A program made the position numbers and the translations under genes. Shown here one piece after another: positions 1 through 6,929 of a stretch of 6,929 nucleotides of DNA (position 1 is its first letter; every line of letters begins with the position of its first letter). Below the pieces are notes generated by a model. The model saw only the letters and a list, made by a program, of their open reading frames with translations. It was not told where the DNA came from and made no database searches. This DNA is from Taibaiella sp. (GTDB taxonomy: Bacteria > Bacteroidota > Bacteroidia > Chitinophagales > Chitinophagaceae). The stretch lies in NCBI GenBank assembly GCA_019454705.1, contig JACFNS010000069.1, positions 2,296 to 9,224 on the forward strand. The letters are read 5' to 3'.

Positions 1-1806
1 CTCACCCCAACGGTTGAATACCCTGAAGTAATTAAAGGCTGAATATCCAACAGCGAATGGCCTCAGTAAATCATTATTACCGTCACCATTAGGCGTAAAA
101 GCCGAAGGCATAAATAATGAGCCCTGCCCCACTACCCATACACGTATACTATCATTACCCTCGCAGCCTTTCGGGCTCTTGATATATACATTATAATTGT
201 ACCTGCCCGTATCCGGATAATAACCAATGGGGGTAGGTGATGTTGTTGTATTGAGGTTGGTGGGTGGCGACCATTCGAATATACTGCCGCCCGATGCATT
301 GAAATACACCGATTCACCTTTAACTATAATGGTATCATTACCTGCAAAGGGCTGGAACCTGTCAATAGATACAGTTTGCACCGAAGTATCTTTGCAGCCT
401 TTGATGCTTGTGGACACCAGTGTTACCGGGTAATCTCCCCCTTGAGCATATACATGCTGCGGGTTCTGGGCATCTGATGTATTGCCGTCACCGAAGTTCC
501 ATTCCCACTTCACTACAGGCTTATAAGTCGCCTCAGACTTGTCGGTAAACTGGATAGGAGCATTGGGGCAATACAATCCATCAACAACATAATTGGTGGA
601 ATAATCAGGATAAACTTTTACAAAACGCGAAATACTGTCAGGACAAGTAGAGCCTTCGTTAACGACCAGCCTCACTGTATAAGTACCAGTATCCGGGTAG
701 GTGTATGTGGGCTCAAAGTCAGTAGATACATCTCCTGTACCGAAACTCCAGTTATATTTAAAGCCACCTGTACTCCTGTTCAGGAATTTAACAGTCTTAG
801 ATTTACAGGACACTATATAAGTATTGTACTCATCAGAAAACTGTGGAATATCAGCAACAACTGCTTTAGAGCAATTGGTTACTGTAAACTGGAATTCCCT
901 GTGCACGGTATTGATGCGTACGCCATTCCTCCACTCGTGCGCACATACAGACACTACATAACGCCCCATCTGGTTGGGGGTACCTGTAATCATTCCGGTT
1001 ACCGGGTTTATTTGTATCAAGGGGTTTCCTCCCATTGGTCTTGAAGGAGAGAAACCTGCTCTATATCCATAACTTGGGGGTGACTGGCTAATTTGCGTAA
1101 GCGGCTTTGGCAAAGTACCTGTTGGCCAGGGTTTAGGCCCTGTTGTAGTGCCTCCCGGGTATGCATCACAAAGCTCGTAGCTGATCGAGTCGCCATCAAT
1201 GTCGCGGGCAGAATGGTCGTATGCCAGCGGGTTATTAACACAAATAATCTGCGGAGGGTAATTTCGGAAATAAGCACTGTTATTACAACTAGCCTCGGCT
1301 GCTGCCGGTATGTCACAAAAATAGGTAGCACCCACCTGTCCGGGGTTATTCAGGTTCAGAATAGCTTCGTTGCGACAACAACGAACAAACATTACCCGGT
1401 AACCTGCAGAGTTGAGGGGTAATGTGTACACTTTAGAGAATGTAACCCTTTTCAGGCATAGTTTAGGCGGATTATTAACGCATTCGTTATTGAAATTTGG
1501 AGGTACTAACTCATCAATTACAGATCCCTGGTTATTCCTGCCGATAGAATCTAAAATTCTATATCCTGATTCCTTTGAAAAAATACCTATATATGCGGGT
1601 ATATCTTCTGCAATGGCATCCGGCAATCCGTTCAGGCAATCCTGGTATATTTCCAGTTTTATGCGGTAACGTATGCCACCCACGCCGGAACCCAAGCATT
1701 CGTATGTAAGCCCCCCTCCAACAATATGCGTAGCCTGTGCACTTTCACCATATATAGTGAAGACCGCTACCAGGAAACTGACGAATATGTTGATACTACT
1801 CCTCAT
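1..1806 (-). CDS. Secreted PKD-repeat protein with gliding-motility/T9SS C-terminal domain (3' end cut by window edge)
   Basis: The frame stays open for 602 codons from the ATG at 1806 to base 1. Residues 1-25 look like a Sec signal peptide (RSS, hydrophobic core, cleavage near ESAQA). Residues about 26-312 form a cysteine-rich module that recurs in Bacteroidota surface proteins: THIVGGGLTYECLG (26-39), IYQDC (53-57), FVRCCRN (140-146), a DIDGDSISYELC strand (202-213) and a He_PIG-like TGMITGTPNQMGRY stretch (270-283). PKD-like repeats follow at about 323-400 (NWSFGTGD, 352-359), 403-482 (WNFGDG, 436-441) and a degenerate one at 483-560. Residues 563-602 (FTPNGDGNND, FRVFNRWGE) are the first half of a CHU_C/TIGR04131 domain, the type IX secretion signal; roughly 45 residues should lie beyond the edge. 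The protein is inferred to be exported through T9SS to the cell surface or medium, perhaps in adhesion or gliding. Its exact role is unknown. It overlaps the upstream hydrolase gene by ATGA, suggesting translational coupling. Confidence 0.93.
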   Translation of the reverse strand, partial: MRSSINIFVSFLVAVFTIYGESAQATHIVGGGLTYECLGSGVGGIRYRIKLEIYQDCLNGLPDAIAEDIPAYIGIFSKESGYRILDSIGRNNQGSVIDELVPPNFNNECVNNPPKLCLKRVTFSKVYTLPLNSAGYRVMFVRCCRNEAILNLNNPGQVGATYFCDIPAAAEASCNNSAYFRNYPPQIICVNNPLAYDHSARDIDGDSISYELCDAYPGGTTTGPKPWPTGTLPKPLTQISQSPPSYGYRAGFSPSRPMGGNPLIQINPVTGMITGTPNQMGRYVVSVCAHEWRNGVRINTVHREFQFTVTNCSKAVVADIPQFSDEYNTYIVSCKSKTVKFLNRSTGGFKYNWSFGTGDVSTDFEPTYTYPDTGTYTVRLVVNEGSTCPDSISRFVKVYPDYSTNYVVDGLYCPNAPIQFTDKSEATYKPVVKWEWNFGDGNTSDAQNPQHVYAQGGDYPVTLVSTSIKGCKDTSVQTVSIDRFQPFAGNDTIIVKGESVYFNASGGSIFEWSPPTNLNTTTSPTPIGYYPDTGRYNYNVYIKSPKGCEGNDSIRVWVVGQGSLFMPSAFTPNGDGNNDLLRPFAVGYSAFNYFRVFNRWGE

Positions 1807-2624
1807 TGTGAATGTGCCGTACTGTAACAGTATGTCGCAAACGAACTCATATACGATACCAACTCTACAGGAGATTCAATCATACTCATATGTCCGACCC
1901 CGTTACAGGTATATACAAAGTTAACGTTTGCCAGCGAAGTTTGTTGCATTAAGTTTTCGGGTGATGCGATGGTATCATCCGCCCCTATTACCCACAATAC
2001 AGGCACTTCGCTACTTTTCAAGGTAGCACTTCTGTCCGGCCTGTTTATCATAGCATTGTAAAAAGCTATAAGGCTTTTATTGTCAGTTAATAACGCTCGT
2101 TCTGTCAGTGCCTTTACATCCTCCAAACACCTGTCTTTTGATGCAGGTGAGAATAGCGCGGGTATCATCTGGCGGATAAATGCCTCCTTACCGCCCTTTT
2201 TAAACAGTTCTATTGATTTCCTTCTTTGCTCTTTTTTCTCCTCTGTGTCTGCCTTTGCAAATGAATGTATCAGTCCCAACCCTTTCAACTTTCCCGGGTA
2301 AAGCTCTGCAAAAGCAAGAGCGATATATCCGCCCATAGAATGGCCTGCAATAACAGCGTACTGGATTTGCTCTTCATCCAGTATAAGCTTCACAGCCTCA
2401 GCCATTTCTTCAATACTCAGTTCCTCTCCAACAAAGGTACTGTCCCCACTTCCGGGTATATCGGGTACTATCAGCATATAATCTTTCGCCAACGGGGCTA
2501 TTACTTTGTCCCACAAGCTTCCATCTAACGGAAAACCATGCAGCAGCACAATAGAGTCGCCTTTGCCATGCATTGTATATGACAGCTTAGGGAATTTCGC
2601 AGTACAGATGTTTTTCCTCTCCAT
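1803..2624 (-). CDS. Alpha/beta fold hydrolase, cytoplasmic
   Basis: A 273-residue single-domain alpha/beta hydrolase of usual length. Visible landmarks are the oxyanion-loop HGFP (29-32) after strand VLLHG, the DIPGSGDS turn (55-62), the nucleophile elbow GHSMGG (Ser96), the acid in GADDT (Asp216 or Asp217) and the catalytic histidine in GVGHMS (His245). The triad is therefore complete and the enzyme is probably active. There is no signal peptide or membrane segment, so it should be cytoplasmic. A cap region rich in Lys and Glu lies at about 120-200. The family includes esterases, enol-lactonases, haloperoxidase-like enzymes and thioesterase-like proteins; the substrate cannot be read from sequence. 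The ATG lies 2 bases after the stop of the Lnb-like gene, and the TGA stop overlaps the ATG of the secreted PKD protein, so the three genes probably share one transcript. No good Shine-Dalgarno sequence is seen, as is usual in Bacteroidota. Confidence 0.93.
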   Translation of the reverse strand: MERKNICTAKFPKLSYTMHGKGDSIVLLHGFPLDGSLWDKVIAPLAKDYMLIVPDIPGSGDSTFVGEELSIEEMAEAVKLILDEEQIQYAVIAGHSMGGYIALAFAELYPGKLKGLGLIHSFAKADTEEKKEQRRKSIELFKKGGKEAFIRQMIPALFSPASKDRCLEDVKALTERALLTDNKSLIAFYNAMINRPDRSATLKSSEVPVLWVIGADDTIASPENLMQQTSLANVNFVYTCNGVGHMSMIESPVELVSYMSSFATYCYSTAHSQ

Positions 2625-2626
2625 GA

Positions 2627-3760
2627 TTATTTACGTTTTATTATAGAACCAAAAATGAACAACAATGCCAGCAGCAATGGTGACAGCTCTAACAGCGGTA
2701 ATTGTTGTATGCCCAAAATGTGCAGCAAAAGCGACACGAATATTAATACAACAGCAAGAATGGCGTATTTGTTCTTGGTTCTTTTTCGTAGTACAAATGC
2801 GAAAATAACGTTAGTTGGCAGGGCCCATAATATGTTATAGTTCTGCTGGCAGCCCTGGTGATCGGTCCACAGCCACATTACCACCATAAGGCAACCCAGC
2901 AGTCCCGTAACAAACAGGAACAGGAAACTCATAAAATCACCTAAGAGTTTCAACTTTGGAACCGCAATGCCAATAATGGTAAGTACAGCAGCTATTGACA
3001 ATACAATCAGCGGCCAGTTAGGCCCGGCGGGTACTTTGCCCGGCCCTTCAAATACCACGGTTGTTTCCGGAGCAATTTTTCTACCGGCCAGTGTAGCGCC
3101 GGCCATCCCATCACGCAAAAAATCGGGCAGGAACATCACTTCGCTTTCCGTCATTACTTTGTCTATGGGGCTACCCAACAGCAGGTTGCAGCCCAAACGC
3201 TCGAAATGTACTCGGTAAAAATATTCATTCATAATTTGCCTGAAGGTGAGCTTCGATGTTTCAGGCAGCGTAGGTCCATAATTGAAATCTTTGTCCATTG
3301 CCATGGGAAACACATCCCTGATACGTGTGGCGCAGTTATCAAAGAAGAAATCGTATTTGTAATAGCGGTTTTCTTCTTTGGCATTTTCTACCAGATAGTC
3401 TGTGATAGCTTTCTTTTGACCTCCGCTTATCTGCAGCACCTGCTCCTCTACCCTGCGTTCAGGGTCTGAGTATTCGTCCAGGAAAAGTTCGTAAGGATAG
3501 TAAGACACATAATACAGGAGTTTGCCCCTCATGAATTGTATTTCAAAACCCTCTCCGAATGAGAATGTGCCGTAGTTGTACACCAGGTCGGTGCCCATAG
3601 CGCTGTCGGTAACGCGTATAGCAGTATGGCCAAACTGCGCCCATATTTCATCACCGGGGCCGCAAGTCAGCAGGCTGATGCGTAAACGGCTGCTGTCTTC
3701 CTGCGCAAAAAGGCCTGCGGGCAATAACAGCAGCAGGCAGAGTAGTAAGTTCCTGTACAT
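2627..3760 (-). CDS. lnb: Lnb-family (DUF4105) membrane protein, probable lipoprotein N-acyltransferase
   Basis: Read from the ATG at 3760, this is a 377-residue protein. A TTG 15 bases further upstream is in frame but lies next to the sdh terminator stem, so I prefer the ATG. MYRN plus a leucine-rich core ending LFA-QE (cleavage near 19/20) is a signal peptide. A periplasmic domain follows to about 245, with the family marks CGPGDEIWAQFGHTA (34-48; His45) and FFDNCATRIRD (139-149; Cys143), a plausible His/Cys thiol catalytic pair. The C-terminal part holds about five membrane helices (near 249-268, 276-296, 308-326, 332-350, 354-372), with a WTDHQGCQQNYN segment between helices 2 and 3. Proteins with this DUF4105 N-terminal domain include Bacteroides Lnb, reported to add the third acyl chain to lipoproteins in place of E. 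coli Lnt. The architecture fits that role. Assigning this exact activity is by family resemblance, and paralogues with other roles may exist. It heads the three-gene unit. Confidence 0.8.
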   Translation of the reverse strand: MYRNLLLCLLLLLPAGLFAQEDSSRLRISLLTCGPGDEIWAQFGHTAIRVTDSAMGTDLVYNYGTFSFGEGFEIQFMRGKLLYYVSYYPYELFLDEYSDPERRVEEQVLQISGGQKKAITDYLVENAKEENRYYKYDFFFDNCATRIRDVFPMAMDKDFNYGPTLPETSKLTFRQIMNEYFYRVHFERLGCNLLLGSPIDKVMTESEVMFLPDFLRDGMAGATLAGRKIAPETTVVFEGPGKVPAGPNWPLIVLSIAAVLTIIGIAVPKLKLLGDFMSFLFLFVTGLLGCLMVVMWLWTDHQGCQQNYNILWALPTNVIFAFVLRKRTKNKYAILAVVLIFVSLLLHILGIQQLPLLELSPLLLALLFIFGSIIKRK

Positions 3761-3765
3761 AAGGC

Positions 3766-3801
3766 AAAATAACAAAAGGACTGCTTCTTAAGCAGTCCTT
3801 T
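3766..3801 (-). terminator. Rho-independent terminator of the sdh operon
   Basis: On the minus strand a perfect 11-bp stem, AAAGGACTGCT with AGCAGTCCTTT (3791-3801 and 3775-3785), closes a 5-base TAAGA loop that could tighten to 3 bases. It is followed by a T-rich TGTTATTTT tail (3774-3766). It begins 23 bases after the sdhB stop and points the right way to end the sdhCAB transcript. On the plus strand the tail is not T-rich, so it is probably one-directional. The stem ends only 14 bases before the ATG of the Lnb-like gene. Confidence 0.88.
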
Positions 3802-3824
3802 GCGATTATTTTAAGAATAACTGG

Positions 3825-4601
3825 TTAAATTGAATTTTTAGAACCGCCTCTGAAGGTGGCAGCCAGGTATTCACGGTTAAGGCGCGCGATGTTCTCCAGC
3901 GATATGCCTTTAGGACATTCAGCCTCACAAGCGCCTATATTAGTACAACCGCCAAAGCCTTCTTTATCGTGCTGGCGTATCATATTTTCCACGCGTATGC
4001 TCCTTTCAGGGTCGCCCTGAGGTAACAATGCCAGGTGAGAAACCTTAGCAGACGTGAACAGCATGGCAGAGGCATTGGGGCATGCCGCTACACAGGCACC
4101 ACAGCCAATACATGCTGCCGCTGCAAATGCTTCATCCGCATCATGCTTTTCTATCGGTAGCGCGTTGGCATCAACAGCGTTACCTGTGTTTACGGATATA
4201 TAACCACCCGCCTGGATGATACGGTCAAAACCACTGCGGTCTACTACCAAGTCTTTTATTACCGGGAATGCATTTGCACGGAACGGCTCAACGACAATGG
4301 TGTCCCCATCTTTGTATTCGCGCATGTGCAACTGGCAGGTAGTAGTATGGTGCCAGGGGCCATGTGCACGGCCATTGATGTGCATACTGCACATACCGCA
4401 GATACCCTCGCGGCAGTCGTGGTCGAATGCTATGGGCTCTTTCCCCTCTGCTATAAGTTGCTCGTTCAGCACGTCAAACATCTCCAGGAAAGACATTTCC
4501 GATGAGATATTCTTCACCTGGAAAGTTTCAAAATGCCCTGCTGCGTTTTTGTTTTTCTGCCTCCACACCTTTAAGGTGAGGTTCATATTATAGTGTTCCA
4601 T
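3825..4601 (-). CDS. sdhB: Succinate dehydrogenase/fumarate reductase iron-sulfur subunit
   Basis: This subunit passes electrons from the SdhA flavin to the membrane cytochrome on the cytoplasmic face. Numbering from the first ATG (258 residues), the N-terminal ferredoxin-like domain has the [2Fe-2S] ligands Cys63, Cys68 and Cys71 in CREGICGMC, plus Cys89 in TTCQLHM. The C-terminal domain carries [12 protein letters not shown] (Cys164, 167, 170, 174) and [12 protein letters not shown] (Cys219, 225, 229), the cysteines for the [4Fe-4S] and [3Fe-4S] clusters. All ligands are present. Related Bacteroidota proteins usually begin at [10 protein letters not shown], so the second ATG at 4586 (residue 6) may be the true start; neither start has a convincing ribosome binding site. 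The gene follows sdhA after 20 bases and is closed by the terminator downstream. Sequence does not decide between succinate oxidation and fumarate reduction as the main direction. Confidence 0.97.
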   Translation of the reverse strand: MEHYNMNLTLKVWRQKNKNAAGHFETFQVKNISSEMSFLEMFDVLNEQLIAEGKEPIAFDHDCREGICGMCSMHINGRAHGPWHHTTTCQLHMREYKDGDTIVVEPFRANAFPVIKDLVVDRSGFDRIIQAGGYISVNTGNAVDANALPIEKHDADEAFAAAACIGCGACVAACPNASAMLFTSAKVSHLALLPQGDPERSIRVENMIRQHDKEGFGGCTNIGACEAECPKGISLENIARLNREYLAATFRGGSKNSI

Positions 4602-4621
4602 TTCGGAATAATTATAAAGTT

Positions 4622-6598
4622 TTATTTGTAAGAACGTTGTGTCGGGTGAACAACTTCGTAGTTCAGTTCCTCTTTATGCAGTTCATACTGGCTTTCACCC
4701 TTGTATTCCCATGCAGCTACGTACATATATTTATCGTCCTGGCGCAAAGCTTCACCATCTTCGGTCTGGTACTCCTCGCGGAAGTGGCCGCCGCAGCTTT
4801 CGTTGCGGTTCAGTGCGTCTATACACATTAGTTCGCCCAGTTCCAGGAAGTCAGCCACACGGTTGGCTTTATCCAGTTCGGGATTGAACTCGTTGATATC
4901 ACCCGGTATGCGTACGTTACTCCAGAATTCTTTGCGCAGCGCTTTTATTTCTTCTATCGCTTCTTTCAGTCCCTTTTCGTTACGCGCCATACCGCACTTG
5001 TCCCACATTATTTTGCCCAGGCGCTTGTGGAAGCTTTCCACACTCTCCGTACCCTTGATGCTCATCAACTTGTTGATGCGGTCACTCACTTCTTTTTCAG
5101 CAGCTACAAACGCTGGGTGGTCAGTCGGTATTGATTTGGTACGTATATCGTCAGCCAGGTAGTTACCCAGTGTGTATGGTATTACAAAATACCCATCTGC
5201 CAGGCCCTGCATCAGTGCCGATGCTCCGAGACGGTTAGCACCGTGGTCGCTGAAGTTAGCTTCGCCTAACGCGTACAATCCGGGCACTGTTGTCTGCAAT
5301 TCATAATCTACCCACAGGCCGCCCATAGTATAGTGCACGGCGGGGTATATACGCATGGGCACCTCGTAGGGGTTTTCTCCTGTTATCTTTTCATACATTT
5401 CAAACAGGTTGCCGTATTTGGCTTCCACTACTCCTTTACCCAGTTCTGTTATCTTTTCTTTAGATGGATTTTCCAGGCCCAGCTTGTTAGCCTCTACCTT
5501 GCCATAACGCTCAATAGCAGATGCATAATCGAGGTATACCGCCTGTTTGGAAGCACCTACACCATAACCTGCATCGCAACGCTCCTTAGCCGCACGGCTG
5601 GCCACGTCACGTGGTACCAGATTACCAAATGCGGGATACCTTCTTTCCAGGTAGTAATCCCTTTCTTCTTCAGGTATATCGTTCGGCTTGCGGTTGTCAC
5701 CTTGTTTTTTCGGTACCCATATACGGCCGTCGTTGCGCAGCGATTCCGACATCAGTGTCAGCTTCGACTGGTGGTCGCCGCTTACAGGGATACATGTAGG
5801 GTGTATCTGTGTAAAGCAGGGGTTACCGAAATAAGCTCCTTTTTTGTGCGCTTTCCATGCTGCCGTTACGTTACTGCCCATTGCATTGGTAGACAGGTAG
5901 AATACGTTGCCGTATCCACCGCTGCACAGCAGTACTGCGTGGCCGAAGTGGCGTTCCAGTTCACCCGTTACCAGGTTACGGGCTATGATACCGCGTGCCT
6001 TGCCATCCACCATCACTACTTCCAGCATCTCGTGGCGGCTGTATTGTGTAACATTACCTAATGCTACCTGGCGCTCCAGGGCCTGGTATGCACCTATCAA
6101 CAGCTGCTGGCCTGTCTGGCCCGCAGCGTAGAATGTACGTTGTACCTGTGTACCACCAAATGAACGGTTGCTCAACAGCCCGCCATATTCACGTGCGAAG
6201 GGAACACCCTGCGCTACGCACTGGTCTATGATGTTGGCGCTTACTTCTGCCAGGCGGTGAACGTTACCTTCGCGGGCACGGTAGTCACCACCTTTTATTG
6301 TATCGTAAAACAGGCGATAAGTGCTGTCACCATCGTTCTGGTAGTTTTTTGCAGCGTTGATACCACCCTGCGCAGCAATAGAGTGCGCGCGGCGCGGACT
6401 GTCCTGGAAGCAGAATGTCTTTACTTTATATCCCAGTTCTCCCAGCGATGCTGCGGCTGAAGCGCCTGCCAGGCCCGTACCTATTACTATCACTTCCAGC
6501 TGCCTTTTATTGGCAGGGTTTACCAGCTTGCAGGTGGATTTGTATGTAGTCCACTTTGCGTCTATCTGTCCGGCCGGTATTTTAGAATTAAGTGTCAT
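4622..6598 (-). CDS. sdhA: Succinate dehydrogenase/fumarate reductase flavoprotein subunit
   Basis: This is the catalytic subunit that interconverts succinate and fumarate, with covalently bound FAD, on the cytoplasmic side of the inner membrane. The 658-residue length and sequence match the long class B form of Bacteroidota. The FAD Rossmann motif GTGLAG lies at 40-45. [11 protein letters not shown] (69-79) provides His72, the expected covalent FAD attachment site. Substrate-site residues are recognisable in QIHPT (His266), [10 protein letters not shown] (Arg330), HYTMGG (His422) and [11 protein letters not shown] (Arg456). The start is supported by the MTLNSKIP and [10 protein letters not shown]-terminal stretches usual in this group. 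The helical C-terminal domain, including [19 protein letters not shown] (599-617), is complete. The gene lies between sdhC (36-base gap) and sdhB (20-base gap) in one transcription unit. No frameshift or missing residue was seen. Confidence 0.98.
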   Translation of the reverse strand: MTLNSKIPAGQIDAKWTTYKSTCKLVNPANKRQLEVIVIGTGLAGASAAASLGELGYKVKTFCFQDSPRRAHSIAAQGGINAAKNYQNDGDSTYRLFYDTIKGGDYRAREGNVHRLAEVSANIIDQCVAQGVPFAREYGGLLSNRSFGGTQVQRTFYAAGQTGQQLLIGAYQALERQVALGNVTQYSRHEMLEVVMVDGKARGIIARNLVTGELERHFGHAVLLCSGGYGNVFYLSTNAMGSNVTAAWKAHKKGAYFGNPCFTQIHPTCIPVSGDHQSKLTLMSESLRNDGRIWVPKKQGDNRKPNDIPEEERDYYLERRYPAFGNLVPRDVASRAAKERCDAGYGVGASKQAVYLDYASAIERYGKVEANKLGLENPSKEKITELGKGVVEAKYGNLFEMYEKITGENPYEVPMRIYPAVHYTMGGLWVDYELQTTVPGLYALGEANFSDHGANRLGASALMQGLADGYFVIPYTLGNYLADDIRTKSIPTDHPAFVAAEKEVSDRINKLMSIKGTESVESFHKRLGKIMWDKCGMARNEKGLKEAIEEIKALRKEFWSNVRIPGDINEFNPELDKANRVADFLELGELMCIDALNRNESCGGHFREEYQTEDGEALRQDDKYMYVAAWEYKGESQYELHKEELNYEVVHPTQRSYK

Positions 6599-6634
6599 AT
6601 CTAAGAAAAGAGATGATGAATAATTTTTGTCTGT

Positions 6635-6929
6635 TTATTGTATCCACTTCAGATAAAAGGCGATGGGCATCAGTGCAAATACCAACGGCACTATAATAGA
6701 GAACGCCACACCCACTGTATGTATGATGGGTTTATACCTGTTAGTAGCCAGCCCCAGTGTCTGGAAAGCGCTGTAAAAACCATGCAGCAGGTGCCATGCC
6801 AATGAAATACAGCCCAGCACGTAGATGATCACTATCCATACATTCTGAAACTCGTCGCGCATCATAGCGTACAGGTCCAGTTCACCATCACCAAAGGTTT
6901 GAGCTCCCCTGTTGGGCGCCCAGAACATG
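6635..6929 (-). CDS. sdhC: Succinate dehydrogenase cytochrome b subunit, C-terminal part (5' end cut by window edge)
   Basis: Only the last 97 or so residues are in the window; class B SdhC proteins are usually over 200 residues, so more than half, including the true start, lies past the right edge. The methionine codon at 6928 is internal. Visible features are the soluble loop with GDGELDLYAMM, a membrane helix at about 28-51 containing AWHLLHGFYSAFQTLG, and a last helix at about 70-95 (HTVGVAFSIIVPLVFALMPI). His46 and His49 of the WHLLHG stretch are candidates for heme b ligation or quinone-site contact, as in the di-heme cytochrome of class B succinate:menaquinone oxidoreductases. The protein anchors SdhA and SdhB to the inner membrane and exchanges electrons with quinone. 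It is the first gene of sdhCAB; the operon promoter must lie outside the window. Confidence 0.92.
   Translation of the reverse strand, partial: MFWAPNRGAQTFGDGELDLYAMMRDEFQNVWIVIIYVLGCISLAWHLLHGFYSAFQTLGLATNRYKPIIHTVGVAFSIIVPLVFALMPIAFYLKWIQ

Noticed and set aside
162..717. Repeated YPDTG-coding segments as a DNA repeat
   Set aside because: They are the same structural turn in separate PKD-like domains and differ at the DNA level around it; not a mobile or tandem DNA repeat.
1017..1422. Overlapping open frames of about 105 codons on both strands
   Set aside because: Both fall inside the continuous secreted-protein frame, which shows family motifs through this region.
3761..3775. TTG start giving a 5-residue longer Lnb-like protein
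   Set aside because: The TTG overlaps the edge of the sdh terminator stem, and the ATG at 3760 gives a better signal peptide with a short MYRN head.
4216..4593. A 125-codon open frame on the plus strand
   Set aside because: Antisense to the Fe-S coding part of sdhB; no protein features of its own.
4701..5162. A 153-codon open frame on the plus strand
   Set aside because: Antisense to the intact 3' part of sdhA; serine/leucine-rich shadow composition and no domain.
5333..6061. A 242-codon open frame on the plus strand
   Set aside because: It lies wholly antisense to sdhA, whose protein is conserved end to end; its translation has no recognisable motif and odd cysteine/tyrosine-rich composition.
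6926..6928. Methionine codon as a start of SdhC
   Set aside because: It falls in the middle of the family sequence; the helices and heme ligands of the N-terminal half must be upstream, beyond the window.
1..6929. tRNA, rRNA, CRISPR, insertion sequence or phage signals
   Set aside because: No tRNA-like cloverleaf, regularly spaced repeats, transposase motifs or terminal inverted repeats were seen; coding regions fill almost all of the window.

Overview
The window comes from a member of the Bacteroidota, most likely a Chitinophagales- or Sphingobacteriales-like bacterium. Three things point there. The SdhA and SdhB proteins have the class B (menaquinone type) form typical of this phylum. A secreted protein ends in a gliding-motility/type IX secretion C-terminal domain. 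A DUF4105/Lnb-type membrane protein lies between them. All genes read on the minus strand, so transcription runs from the right edge to the left edge. No RNA gene, insertion sequence, CRISPR array or origin was seen, and no stretch over 300 bases lacks a gene.

Right part (6929 to 3825): sdhC (C-terminal part only, cut by the right edge), sdhA and sdhB, a succinate dehydrogenase/fumarate reductase operon in the order C-A-B. Cofactor-binding residues are intact in both soluble subunits: the covalent-FAD histidine and active-site His/Arg residues in SdhA, and the [2Fe-2S] and two further Fe-S cysteine sets in SdhB. The operon ends in a strong intrinsic terminator (stem 3775-3801).

Left part (3760 to 1): three closely packed genes. 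The first is an exported membrane protein of the Lnb (DUF4105) family, in Bacteroides the enzyme that N-acylates lipoproteins. The second, 2 bases later, is a cytoplasmic alpha/beta hydrolase with a complete Ser-Asp-His triad. The third overlaps the hydrolase by 4 bases (ATGA) and is a large secreted protein open for 602 codons until it runs off the left edge. That protein has a signal peptide, a cysteine-rich N-terminal module, three PKD/Ig-like repeats and the first half of a CHU_C/T9SS sorting domain.

The sdh genes are ordinary housekeeping genes. The more interesting part is the lnb-hydrolase-surface protein unit. It may be a functional group concerned with the cell envelope, but the sequence alone shows only tight packing, not a shared function. 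I see no clear evidence of an entirely new system.
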